Source: Saprospiraceae bacterium
GTDB taxonomy: Bacteria; Bacteroidota; Bacteroidia; Chitinophagales; Saprospiraceae
Length of the DNA: 64,000 bases
Assembly (NCBI GenBank): GCA_021604865.1
Contig: BQJU01000033.1
Location: 1 to 64,000, forward strand
Direction of reading: 5' to 3'
The stretch's first letter is position 1. Each line of letters begins with the position of its first letter. The notes under the pieces are model-generated. The model was given only the letters and a program-made list of their open reading frames with translations. It did not search any database and was not told where the DNA came from. The translations under genes were made by a program, and so were the position numbers. Shown here piece after piece: positions 45,508 through 53,786 of the stretch.

Positions 45508-46002
45508 TCACAACTTCACCCGCACATGTTCCCGCATTCGACTATGATGATCAAAGTCGTCAGAAACGCTATAGGCACATATCAACCAGACTTGGGAACC
45601 GGCGGATAAGTTTTTGTGGAAACCATCGTTGCTAACTTTAGGAATACTAAAGCCCACCGTGGTGCGTCCTGTGGCCTCTTTCCCCCAAAGGCCGTAAATG
45701 GCAGCAGTGCCACCCAATGTTTCTATCATTGGATGTAGGCCAGCCCCGACGACGTATTGATCTTCAAAAACAACTTCTCCATTTTTCATAGCCCCCATGA
45801 TAAGGTTGGCATGTACAATATTATTTTGCTCGTTAAAACCCAGGGCAACCCAGCCATCTGTTGGTGCGGTAAGTGTAAATATCCAGGCATCGGCTGTTTC
45901 CTGCCAATCAATACTCATGCCGCCCACTTCAATGGATCGGATTTCCTGGCTCGGCGACCAGAGTGCTGCTAATAATAATCCGGAAAAATAGTAGGGTATC
46001 AT
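45508..46002 (-). CDS. DOMON-domain secreted protein
   Basis: 164 residues: a short signal peptide (1-17) and one DOMON domain. Cues are MSIDWQETADAWIFTLTAP, TDGWVALGFNEQNNIVHANLI (cited as DGWVALGFNEQN) and the closing VWLICAYSVSDDFDHHSRMREHV. DOMON domains bind heme or sugar in extracytoplasmic redox proteins. The His/Met-rich C-terminal part (FDHHSRM) could offer heme ligands, but this is inference. No redox partner lies next to it. Confidence 0.85.
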   Translation of the reverse strand: MIPYYFSGLLLAALWSPSQEIRSIEVGGMSIDWQETADAWIFTLTAPTDGWVALGFNEQNNIVHANLIMGAMKNGEVVFEDQYVVGAGLHPMIETLGGTAAIYGLWGKEATGRTTVGFSIPKVSNDGFHKNLSAGSQVWLICAYSVSDDFDHHSRMREHVRVKL

Positions 46003-46219
46003 CTTTTTTCACGTAAGGTAAGGGTATTGGAGGAATTTTGCTTAAGTAGTGGTGTGAATGGAGGGTGGGTGTTGTGAAAGAGATTATGTAATCATTGGAA
46101 AGCACCTAGGCCGGAGCCCTCCTTCGCCTTCGCGTAGCCGCGCAGTGTGCTACCGTAGTAACTAATCGTGTTTAGGGACCTGGAAGGTATCTGATACCAG
46201 AGAGAATTTTGCCCTTTAC
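46003..46219. other. Intergenic region with GC-rich repeat segment
   Basis: Spacer upstream of the DOMON gene. The stretch 46105-46180 (CCTTCGCCTTCGCGTAGCCG ... CGTGTTTAGGGAC) resembles the block at 4690-4775. No gene. Confidence 0.5.
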
Positions 46220-46396
46220 GTGCTTGTTTGGAAGTCGCTTTTGCATCGCCGTTCCCCGGAGGTCGAAGCCTTCTGACGAAGAACCTCGGCAAGCCTTACG
46301 CTTGCGCTCGAAGCTTTCTCCGGCGGCCGTAGCCTTTGGCGCAGATACCCGGAGAAAGCTTCAGCGCAAGCGTAAGGGTGACCTCCAAACATGCAC
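46220..46396. repeat. Dispersed repeat family A, double foldback copy 6
   Basis: Outer arms GTGCTTGTTTGGAAGTC (46220-46236) and GACCTCCAAACATGCAC (46380-46396) match at 15 of 17. An inner long palindrome has CTTACGCTTGCGCTCGAAGC and TTTCTCCGG on one side and CCGGAGAAAGCTTCAGCGC with AAGCGTAAG on the other. This copy has two nested inverted repeats. Confidence 0.85.
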
Positions 46397-46682
46397 TAAT
46401 TATCAATATCGCATTTAACACTTTCAAAATCAGGTAAAAGATATTGGTGTCATTAGAATGAGAAATTGCCACTTGAAATTGGATCCATCGCAAAGATTAA
46501 CGACATTGGATGAAAAATCATCTCCCAAGAAGACTTCTCAGAGTGTAATTTTCCATTGTTCTTGGGGATCGGTTGCTTTATCGCAACTTGAATTAATTAC
46601 TTACCTTTGCTGTTGGTTAGATCATATTAGGAAGTGATATCAATTTATCACAAATAACTGGCTATCATGCACTTAACTCAAA
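46397..46682 (+). promoter_or_regulatory. Upstream region of higA with promoter and operator candidates
   Basis: TTTA (46577-46580), 21-nt spacer, TACCTTTG (46602-46609) gives a promoter. GTGATA (46634-46639) and TATCAC (46646-46651) form an inverted repeat just after the start site, where HigA-type antitoxins usually bind. No higB frame is found upstream or downstream. Confidence 0.45.
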
Positions 46683-46979
46683 ATGGAAAAATCATCAAAT
46701 ATACATCCCGGTGAGGTTTTACTGGAAGAATTCTTAATTCCTATGGGAATAAGCCAATATCGATTAGCCAAAGATTTAAATATTCCACAAACCAGGGTAA
46801 GTGAAATTGTTAAACAAAACAGAAGGGTTACAGCAGATACAGCCTTAAGGCTTGGCAAATATTTTGGGACTTCTGCCAAATTCTGGCTAGGTCTTCAGGA
46901 TGATTATGACTTGGAAGCGTTTAATAATAAATTGGGGGAAGAATTGAGGAAAATACCGAGTGCGGGCGAACTAAAATAA
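46683..46979 (+). CDS. higA: HigA-family antitoxin/transcriptional regulator, without HigB
   Basis: 98 residues, a complete HigA-type helix-turn-helix protein: HPGEVLLEEFLIPMGISQYR, then LAKDLNIPQTRVSEIVKQNR and DTALRLGKYFGTSAKFWLGLQ. HigA normally neutralises the RelE-like toxin HigB, whose gene usually lies just upstream. Here the 280 nt upstream hold only a repeat and a promoter, so it is an orphan antitoxin or stand-alone regulator. The DEAD-box helicase gene follows after 30 nt and may be co-transcribed. The inverted repeat GTGATA/TATCAC may be its operator. Confidence 0.9.
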   Translation: MEKSSNIHPGEVLLEEFLIPMGISQYRLAKDLNIPQTRVSEIVKQNRRVTADTALRLGKYFGTSAKFWLGLQDDYDLEAFNNKLGEELRKIPSAGELK

Positions 46980-47009
46980 GGACAATATGCCTGCTTCAAA
47001 AAATACAGT

Positions 47010-48368
47010 ATGAATACTTTTGAAAATTTAAATCTATCCAAACAACTGGGTTATGCCATTGCTGACCTGGGGTTTGATCGTCCAACACCGATACAAAGTG
47101 AGGCTTTTTCTGTTATCCGTTCTGGTAAGAATATAGTTGGCATTTCGCAAACCGGTACCGGGAAAACCCTGGCCTATATGCTGCCAATATTGCAGGATCT
47201 AAAGTTTTCAAAACAGGTAAATCCAAGGGTTTTGATATTGGTACCTACGCGGGAATTGGTCTTGCAGGTGGTGGAGCAAATTGAAACTTTTGCCAAGTAT
47301 ATTAGTATTCGGGTAATAGGAGTGTATGGCGGCACAAATATAAATACACAAAAGAAAGCAGTTAGTAAAGGCTGCGATATTCTGGTGGCCACCCCCGGCC
47401 GGTTGTATGATTTGACCTTAAGTGGAGCATTAAAACTAAAGGCCATTAATAAACTGGTAGTAGACGAGGTCGATGTTATGCTGGATCTAGGATTCCGTTT
47501 TCAATTGACCAATATCTTCGAGTTGTTGCCGGAAAGCAGGCAAAACATCATGTTCTCTGCCACTATGACTGAGGATATTGATGTACTGATAGAAGATTTT
47601 TTTATTGCGCCAGCCAAAATCTCCATTGCAGTTAGTGGTACTCCTTTGGATAATATCGCACAACAGTGTTATCCGGTTCCCAATTTTTATACCAAAGTGA
47701 ATTTGCTATCCTATCTATTAAAGGATAAAACCGAATACAGCAAAGTCTTGGTGTTTGCACCCAGCAAGAAGAATGCGGATAGAATATTCGAAGCCTTAGA
47801 GCCTAGTTATGGATCTGAAATGGGCGTCATCCATTCTAATAAATCGCAAAATTACAGGATAAGGTCAATAGAACAATTTGATAATGGCACCAACAGAATC
47901 TTAATCGCTACGGACGTTATGGCTCGCGGATTGGACCTGGAACAGATTACCCATGTGATCAATATTGATACGCCTAGTTTCCCGGAAAACTATATGCACC
48001 GCATCGGCAGGACGGGTAGAGCAGAAAAAGAGGGTAAATCCATCCTGTTTTATACCGAAAAGGAAGTAGCTGCCAAAGAAGCTATAGAAACCTTGATGGC
48101 TTATCAAATTCCAGTGGTTGAGTTTCCTCCTGAAGTTGAGGTTTCAACGGAATTAATCCCCGAGGAACGCACTGATAATTATAAACATAAAAACCATAAC
48201 CGCAATGACGGAAAAAGTACCGCAGGTCCTAGTTTTCATGAAAAGAAAGACAAAAACAAGAAAGTTAATTTAGGAGGAAAGTATAGGAGGGAATTGGCAA
48301 AAAAATATAAAAAGGCCAAAACGAGAGGAGATAAAATTCAAAATAACCGCAAGAAGAAACGAAAATGA
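47010..48368 (+). CDS. DEAD-box-type ATP-dependent RNA helicase (DEVD variant)
   Basis: 452 residues. Q motif FDRPTPIQ, motif I SQTGTGKT, Ia PTRELVLQ, GG (YGGTN), TPGRLYDL, motif II VDEVD in place of DEAD, motif III SAT, then motif IV VLVFAPSKK, V ATDVMARGLDLE and VI HRIGRTGRA. The C-terminal 60 residues are Lys/Arg/Asn-rich, as in RhlE-like proteins that act on ribosomes or mRNA. The DEVD change keeps the metal-binding acids. It follows orphan higA. Confidence 0.93.
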   Translation: MNTFENLNLSKQLGYAIADLGFDRPTPIQSEAFSVIRSGKNIVGISQTGTGKTLAYMLPILQDLKFSKQVNPRVLILVPTRELVLQVVEQIETFAKYISIRVIGVYGGTNINTQKKAVSKGCDILVATPGRLYDLTLSGALKLKAINKLVVDEVDVMLDLGFRFQLTNIFELLPESRQNIMFSATMTEDIDVLIEDFFIAPAKISIAVSGTPLDNIAQQCYPVPNFYTKVNLLSYLLKDKTEYSKVLVFAPSKKNADRIFEALEPSYGSEMGVIHSNKSQNYRIRSIEQFDNGTNRILIATDVMARGLDLEQITHVINIDTPSFPENYMHRIGRTGRAEKEGKSILFYTEKEVAAKEAIETLMAYQIPVVEFPPEVEVSTELIPEERTDNYKHKNHNRNDGKSTAGPSFHEKKDKNKKVNLGGKYRRELAKKYKKAKTRGDKIQNNRKKKRK

Positions 48369-48476
48369 GGTCCTGAAGGTAATCACCAAATAATTCTACC
48401 GGAAGAATGTTTACACAATTTCCTAGTGTAATTCCGTTCCCAATATGCCCTTTCCCTCAACCTCTGGTGAAAATCG

Positions 48477-48641
48477 CTAGTCGCGGTGTGGTTTATTAAC
48501 CATTTCCGTTTTCTCTGTAGTATCCACAATTGGCATACCCAATTTCTCCATAACGACAGATGCCAGAATCGCAAAAACGACAACCAACCATATAACATCC
48601 CAGCGGGAAAGTATTCTCTTTTTACCTGTTTCTTCACTCAT
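48477..48641 (-). CDS. Small single-helix membrane protein, 54 residues
   Basis: ATG at 48641, TAG ending at 48477. The protein begins MSEETGKKRILSRWD, has one membrane helix (about 16-32; VIWLVVVFAILASVVM) and a short polar tail with two Thr-Glu rich segments. Positive residues before the helix predict N-in topology. I recognise no family. It converges with the DEAD-box gene. The codon pattern and clean helix support it as real, but it rests on a short frame only. Confidence 0.6.
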   Translation of the reverse strand: MSEETGKKRILSRWDVIWLVVVFAILASVVMEKLGMPIVDTTEKTEMVNKPHRD

Positions 48642-48880
48642 TGCCAGAATTATTTCAGTGTTTTACGCATTTATTTAATAAATATATGACAGAAAAGTAG
48701 TTTGACAAACTATTCGCGTCATTATTTTAATCAAAAACTCAAATAGTGTAACAAATGGGCAGTTGATGTAGTTGCATGGGTGTGGTTATGATTACGTGGT
48801 CTATTATTTCCCAAAGGTTTTAGTGCTGCGCCTTTCCTCTTCACAGTTTTCCCAACAAGCTCTTACATTGTCGAAAACCC
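48642..48880. other. Intergenic region
   Basis: AT-rich spacer of about 240 bp between the small membrane protein gene and the TonB-dependent receptor gene. No repeat, promoter or terminator is evident. Confidence 0.4.
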
Positions 48881-51415
48881 TTAAAACTCCATCCGCATAC
48901 GAAGATTAATACGTCGGGAGGTGAGGTAGGTCGGAATAGCATATTGCTGATTCAGGATGGTTTTGATCCAGGTATTGCCTGCTTGATTTTGGACTTGTAA
49001 TAAGTTGAACACCTCCAGACTTAGCCAGGTACTACGCGAAAAACGCAATGGGTGTCGTGGTTTCTTACTGCGGTTTTCTTCATTCCAGAGGGCTACAGAA
49101 AAGCCGATATCTACCCGGTGGTAGGGTGAAAAGCGATAGGTATTGCGATACACCTCATTATTGCCTAACAATCCGAAGGGCAACCCTGTGCCTACGGTAA
49201 AATTGAGGTGCATTTTAAAATCTTTGTTGCGCCGCAGGTAGTCTTGAAAAAACATGGACATAGTCATGAACTGATCGGTAGGCCGGGAAACGTAATCCAC
49301 TGGAGTGGCTTCCGATTGGCCCACTTCGCGTTTTAGATGTTGCACACCATCCAGCTTTTCTTTGGCTTTCAAAAAGGACAAGTTGATCCAGGATTCTGCT
49401 CCTGGCACAAATTCTCCATTGATCCTGAAATCCACACCCGCCACATAACCAGTGGCGTCATTTTGTCCAGAATAGCGGATACGCACGTTCTCAATTTCAT
49501 AGGAAACCAAATCCCATAAACGTTTGTAATAAGCCTCGGCGATAAAGCGAAATTTCTTAGGATTGCTTTTGCCAATATTGAAATCAAAAGTCATGCCCCC
49601 CACGATGTGAAAGGACTTCTGTGATTTCAGATTGGTATTAACCGTGCCATCAAATGCCCGCATTTCACGATAAAAAGGAGGTTGGAAATACAAGCCACCG
49701 GCCAGACGGTATGACACATCCCGCTTGCTGGCTAAAGGTTTGAAGAGTAACTGTGCCCTTGGCGAAATAATCAATTCCTCATTCAGATCCCAATAAGAGG
49801 CCCTGACACCTGCAGATAATTTTATTTCGGCAACGCTTTCCTTACGCCAGGTATAGGTATCCTGAAGATATGCAGAAAAGCGGTTAGAGCTTGCATCATT
49901 TCTAGTCTTCAGCACATTGAACAGTCGCACTTCATTGGTGTCATAAGGTAGAGAATAACCAGCTGAATCCAGGCGTTCCCATTCGTTGATGCGATCGTCA
50001 AAATTTTCCTGTTGGTATTTTACACTCCATTGCAGGAAGTGACTAGCAGACGTTTCATCATTACTGGGGTCGAGTTGCAACTCAACACCTCCTTTATGTT
50101 CGATATTAGTGATACGGATATCCAGGAAATTGCGCACGTATTGGTGTTGCGTACCCGTGCCCAGTTCCGAAAGGACTTCACCAAATTCTTCACTTCCCAA
50201 GCTAGTTTCTATTTCGCGCAAGCTATAGTCACCAATGATATCGATGCGTTCATTTTCATCACTTCGAAAGGTAGACCCCAGAAATTTTAAATAATAGGGA
50301 TTGCGGTCGCGGTCAGGGATATAGGTGAGAGACAAGCCACCCATGCTGGTCGTAAAGTCATCCACTTCCTGCCCTTCGAAGACACTAAAAAGCTGTAGGG
50401 CAAAATTGATCAGTCCCAGTGCGGTACTACGTGTCTCTGGTTTAAAGCGATAGACACTGCTATTGTAATTGCCCATCAAGCCTAGCTGCCAGCTATGACT
50501 CAGGTCGTAAGTAACATAGGCCTGAACGTCGGCAAAATTGGGTACATATTCCCCTTGAACATCCAGTGTGCCCAGCAGGTAACGCGTGGTTTTGTAACGG
50601 GCTCCCAGCAGATAACGCAACTTGCGGTAACCATCTTTTCCAGCATTCATACTGCCTTCAATATGTGCCGATCCACCCAAAAAGCTCATGCCCACAGAAG
50701 CTCTGGTGCTGTCTGGACGTTTGTATTTCACATCCAGTACGGAGGACAATTTATCCCCGTATTTGGCATCAAAGCCACCAGAAGAAAAAGAAAGATCACG
50801 GATCAGGTCAATATTTGGAAAGGTAAGCCCTTCTTGCTGGCCTGCCCGAATCAATTGTGGGCGGTATATTTCAAAATCGTTGACGTATACGAGGTTTTCA
50901 TCGTAATTGCCCCCGCGTACATTATACTGAGAGCTCAATTCTCCACCGGAACCACTGCTGACGCCGAGAGCAATATGTGGCAGCGCACTTTCCAGGTTAC
51001 CGGTCGTAGTTGGCAGGAGTTTTAGCTGTGAGACATCTTCTCGAACCATGCCGGCATCTTCAATTTTGCTTTCACGGACAACCACCTCTATATCGGAGTC
51101 CACTGGTGCCAGGGAGACATCCACCTGTCGGGTGCTCTGGGCAGGCATGGCGCTCAACTTCGTGGAAGTTTCCTTATAACCAATCCGGGTAAAAGCAATG
51201 GTAACCTCCTGATTGGCAGGTACTTCAATACGATACCGGCCATTGGCTGCCGACTCCACTGCCGTATTGGTTCCTTCTATATATATGGTGACTAATTCTA
51301 CCGGAGCTTTGGACTCAATATCTAAGATCAATCCCGTCACAACTGCCTTACCCGCCTGCGCATACATCGCTACGGAAAACAACACCCCTACCAGGAGGGT
51401 AAAAAAACGCTGCAT
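48881..51415 (-). CDS. TonB-dependent outer-membrane receptor with carboxypeptidase-regulatory-like N-domain
   Basis: 844 residues. Signal peptide (1-19, ending MYAQ), then a CarboxypepD_reg-like domain (24-110; VTGLILDIESKAPVELVTIY), a plug (about 125-235; SSQYNVRGGNYDENLVYVND) and a beta-barrel ending in NLRMRMEF with terminal Phe, as for barrel proteins. It imports a ligand driven by TonB-ExbB-ExbD. No SusD-like gene is adjacent, so a siderophore, vitamin or peptide substrate is more likely than a polysaccharide, but this is open. An inverted repeat lies between it and rpe. Confidence 0.93.
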   Translation of the reverse strand: MQRFFTLLVGVLFSVAMYAQAGKAVVTGLILDIESKAPVELVTIYIEGTNTAVESAANGRYRIEVPANQEVTIAFTRIGYKETSTKLSAMPAQSTRQVDVSLAPVDSDIEVVVRESKIEDAGMVREDVSQLKLLPTTTGNLESALPHIALGVSSGSGGELSSQYNVRGGNYDENLVYVNDFEIYRPQLIRAGQQEGLTFPNIDLIRDLSFSSGGFDAKYGDKLSSVLDVKYKRPDSTRASVGMSFLGGSAHIEGSMNAGKDGYRKLRYLLGARYKTTRYLLGTLDVQGEYVPNFADVQAYVTYDLSHSWQLGLMGNYNSSVYRFKPETRSTALGLINFALQLFSVFEGQEVDDFTTSMGGLSLTYIPDRDRNPYYLKFLGSTFRSDENERIDIIGDYSLREIETSLGSEEFGEVLSELGTGTQHQYVRNFLDIRITNIEHKGGVELQLDPSNDETSASHFLQWSVKYQQENFDDRINEWERLDSAGYSLPYDTNEVRLFNVLKTRNDASSNRFSAYLQDTYTWRKESVAEIKLSAGVRASYWDLNEELIISPRAQLLFKPLASKRDVSYRLAGGLYFQPPFYREMRAFDGTVNTNLKSQKSFHIVGGMTFDFNIGKSNPKKFRFIAEAYYKRLWDLVSYEIENVRIRYSGQNDATGYVAGVDFRINGEFVPGAESWINLSFLKAKEKLDGVQHLKREVGQSEATPVDYVSRPTDQFMTMSMFFQDYLRRNKDFKMHLNFTVGTGLPFGLLGNNEVYRNTYRFSPYHRVDIGFSVALWNEENRSKKPRHPLRFSRSTWLSLEVFNLLQVQNQAGNTWIKTILNQQYAIPTYLTSRRINLRMRMEF

Positions 51416-51425
51416 AATTATCTTT

Positions 51426-51480
51426 TTTAGGAGTCAGGGGGCAGGTCGAACGATCTGGTTCCTGAATCCTGATTCCTCAT
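51426..51480. repeat. Imperfect inverted repeat between rpe and the TonB receptor
   Basis: AGGAGTCAGG and CCTGATTCCT pair at nine of ten positions, with AGGTCGAACGATCTGGTTCCT between. It may attenuate read-through from rpe. Not clearly a terminator. Confidence 0.4.
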
Positions 51481-51481
51481 T

Positions 51482-52159
51482 TCATACAAACTTCGCTACC
51501 TCATGCCCAAGATTTTTCAATTTGGCAATGGCCTGTTTTGGGTCTTCTGCTTTAAAAACACTACTTCCTGCTACCAATACATCCACTCCGGCTTCCAACA
51601 ATTTTTGGGCATTTTGCAGCCCTACCCCGCCATCTACTTCAATCAGGGTTTTAGCATTGCGCATGCTAATCAATTCCTTCAGTTTCCGGATTTTGGGAAT
51701 GGATTGGTATATAAATTTTTGTCCACCGAATCCCGGATTGACCGACATAATCAAAACCAGGTCGATGTCTTCAATTAAATCTTCCAATAAATGTATCGGC
51801 GTATGAGGATTGAGGGCGACACCTGCGCGGGCGCCACTTTCTTTGATTTGACCAACCACTCTATGCAGGTGCGGGCAGGCTTCGTAGTGCACGGTAATAA
51901 TATCTGCACCTGCTTTCCGAAAGGCATCTACATAACGCTCCGGTTCAACGATCATCAGGTGTACATCCAAGGGCTTTTTAGCCTCTCGTTTGATCGCCTC
52001 AATAATGAACATGCCATAGGAAATATTGGGTACAAAACGGCCGTCCATTACGTCACAGTGAAACCAATCTGCTTCACTTTCGTTGACCAAAGAGATGGCT
52101 TTACCAAGTTGTGTAAAATCTGCGGCAAGAAGCGAAGGCGCTACCAAATGTTTTTTCAT
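51482..52159 (-). CDS. rpe: Ribulose-phosphate 3-epimerase
   Basis: 225 residues from the ATG at 52159 (MKKHLVAPSLLAADFTQLGK). A frame start at 52204 lies upstream of a TACCTTTG -7 element (52190-52183), so the shorter protein is preferred. The TIM barrel has the family signatures LLAADFTQL, WFHCDVMDGRFVPNISYG, PLDVHLMI, MSVNPGFGGQKFI and IEVDGGV. It interconverts ribulose 5-phosphate and xylulose 5-phosphate in the pentose phosphate pathway. Metal ligands H and D are in place in HCDVMDG, VHLMI and EVDGG. Confidence 0.96.
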   Translation of the reverse strand: MKKHLVAPSLLAADFTQLGKAISLVNESEADWFHCDVMDGRFVPNISYGMFIIEAIKREAKKPLDVHLMIVEPERYVDAFRKAGADIITVHYEACPHLHRVVGQIKESGARAGVALNPHTPIHLLEDLIEDIDLVLIMSVNPGFGGQKFIYQSIPKIRKLKELISMRNAKTLIEVDGGVGLQNAQKLLEAGVDVLVAGSSVFKAEDPKQAIAKLKNLGHEVAKFV

Positions 52160-52182
52160 TTCTAAAGAAATTGTATCTTGGG

Positions 52183-52190
52183 CAAAGGTA
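52183..52190 (-). promoter_or_regulatory. -7 element of rpe
   Basis: Minus-strand TACCTTTG, exact TAnnTTTG. Start near 52176, 17 nt before the ATG at 52159. The -33 box is not clear. Confidence 0.5.
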
Positions 52191-52225
52191 GACACATTCC
52201 GCAAAAATCCGGGTGAATCCCAAAA

Positions 52226-52257
52226 TAAAAAAACCGATCAGGTTATCTAATCGGTTG
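52226..52257 (-). terminator. Terminator upstream of rpe
   Basis: Minus strand AACCGAT pairs with ATCGGTT around an 11-nt loop, followed by seven U residues. It ends a transcript that comes from the right, not rpe itself. Confidence 0.75.
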
Positions 52258-52288
52258 GAAAAGAGCTTTGAGAGGCTATCTACATACC

Positions 52289-52316
52289 AAAAAAAAGGAT
52301 ATCCTTCGATATCCTT
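52289..52316 (-). terminator. Strong terminator, second of a tandem pair
   Basis: Minus strand AAGGATATC pairs perfectly with GATATCCTT with a GAAG loop and a run of at least seven U residues. Together with the terminator at 52226 it ends minus-strand transcription from the region beyond 52320. Confidence 0.85.
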
Positions 52317-52892
52317 CGAAACTTCATGAGATTATAACTTGCATTCGTGGGATTATGTCCTTGTTAGTCGTAAGTCGTAAAATACGTTCAGTATAATTTG
52401 TTAGTAGTAAGTCGCGTCAACTTTTTTTTGGTCGTCTTATTAATTTCTGTTTTGTTGACAATACAAAGATGAAACATTTCCAAGCCGAAAATAAGTACAA
52501 TTTCGGCATTCACTGTACTCACTTGCAAATCAACAATGCCACTAATCTATTGAACTTCAATCAATTATCACAAAAAACAAGATTCACTTCTGTAATAAAG
52601 CAACCTTTTTCAATGAGAAATCAGCTGGTTTTTACTGAAAAAAAGATTCATTTTTATTAAAAAAAGATTTGTCAGATAGAAAAAATTAGAATTTTTGTCT
52701 GGAAGCAAGACAAAAATAAGTTCTTCTCAGAACCGTTTATCTGCTGAAAAATATCGGACTTATGTGGCGTTGGAGGTAATGATTGATTCAATAGTACTTC
52801 AATTATCTTTCAATGTATAGGAATCTCATTTTTTCAGATTGGACGGCAACAGGATGTTAAGTAGACCTCTGAGAACTCCTCTGCAACATGTA
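52317..52892. other. 575-bp intergenic region, possible cysM 3' region or ncRNA
   Basis: Contains two related 18-bp stretches, TTGTTAGTCGTAAGTCGT (52361) and TTGTTAGTAGTAAGTCGC (52398), a CATCTTTG -7-like element on the minus strand near 52464-52471, and a hairpin TTTTTGTCT/AGACAAAAA (52692-52716). A 63-codon plus-strand frame at 52469 looks like chance. It is transcribed on the minus strand if the tandem terminators are real. Confidence 0.4.
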
Positions 52893-53783
52893 CTAAAGCA
52901 CTTTTCCGAAGATTCCAGAAGACAGGTATCGATCTCCCCGGTCACAAATAATACAGACAATCAGTCCTTGCTGCAATTCTTCAGCAAGTCGCAAAGATGC
53001 AGCAACTGCTCCTCCGCTACTCATGCCTGCGAAGATAGCCTCCTCTTGTGCCATACGTTGCATAGTCCGGGTAGCTTCATCTTGCCCTACGTCGATAATG
53101 CGATCGACCCGCTCAGGCTCATAGATTTTAGGAACAAATTCTGGTGACCAGCGACGGATACCAGGAATACTGGAACCATCGGTAGGTTGTACCCCAACAA
53201 TCTGTACGGATGGATTTTGGGACTTGAGGTAGCGGGACACTCCCATAATCGTACCAGTAGTGCCCATAGAAGAAACAAAATGAGTGATTTCCCCTCCAGT
53301 ATCTTTCCAGATCTCCGGGCCTGTGGTGCGGAAGTGCATGCCCCAATTATCGGGATTTGCAAATTGATTCAGCATAAAAAAGCCTCCTTCTCCCACCAGT
53401 CCATCCGCGTATTCCCGCGAGTACTCAATTCCTTTCTCATCGGGAGTCAAGATGACTTCAGCTCCGTGTGCCTTCATCGTTTGCACCCGTTCTTTGGTGG
53501 CATTCTCTGGCATCACCAGTGTAATACCAATGCCAAATAGCCGCGCAATCATGGCCAGGGCGATGCCCGTATTACCACTAGTTGCTTCCACCAGGCGGAT
53601 GCCGGGTTTCAGATCCCCTCGATCCAAAGCACCTTTGATCATGCCATAGGCCGCACGGTCCTTTACGCTACCTCCGGGGTTTTGCCCTTCCAGTTTTCCG
53701 AATATCTGTACGCCAGGCCGGTCAAAAAGATGGGTAATTTCAACCAGTGGAGTATTGCCTACTAAGTCTATTATACTTGCCAT
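52893..53783 (-). CDS. cysM: Cysteine synthase B-like O-acetylserine sulfhydrylase
   Basis: 296 residues, fold type II PLP enzyme. VGNTPLVEI opens the protein, K41 in NPGGSVKDRAA binds PLP, EATSGNTGIALA (68-73 core) is the substrate loop and SSMGTTGTIMGVS the phosphate-binding loop. The end DRGDRYLSSGIF is closer to CysM than to CysK. It combines O-acetylserine with sulfide (or thiosulfate) to make cysteine. cysE lies just upstream with 3 nt between, and the pair should be translated together. Confidence 0.95.
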   Translation of the reverse strand: MASIIDLVGNTPLVEITHLFDRPGVQIFGKLEGQNPGGSVKDRAAYGMIKGALDRGDLKPGIRLVEATSGNTGIALAMIARLFGIGITLVMPENATKERVQTMKAHGAEVILTPDEKGIEYSREYADGLVGEGGFFMLNQFANPDNWGMHFRTTGPEIWKDTGGEITHFVSSMGTTGTIMGVSRYLKSQNPSVQIVGVQPTDGSSIPGIRRWSPEFVPKIYEPERVDRIIDVGQDEATRTMQRMAQEEAIFAGMSSGGAVAASLRLAEELQQGLIVCIICDRGDRYLSSGIFGKVL

Positions 53784-53786
53784 GTA

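Noticed and set aside
46092-46418. Frames of 66-69 codons in the 46.1-46.4 kb repeat
   Set aside because: They arise from the GC-rich inverted repeat and have no protein-like composition.
48383-48637. 84-codon minus-strand frame
   Set aside because: Overlaps the better 54-codon membrane protein frame and is Trp/Arg-rich by frame shift.
52469-52660. 63-codon plus-strand frame
   Set aside because: Short, AT-rich, no start-context or domain, opposite to the likely transcript.
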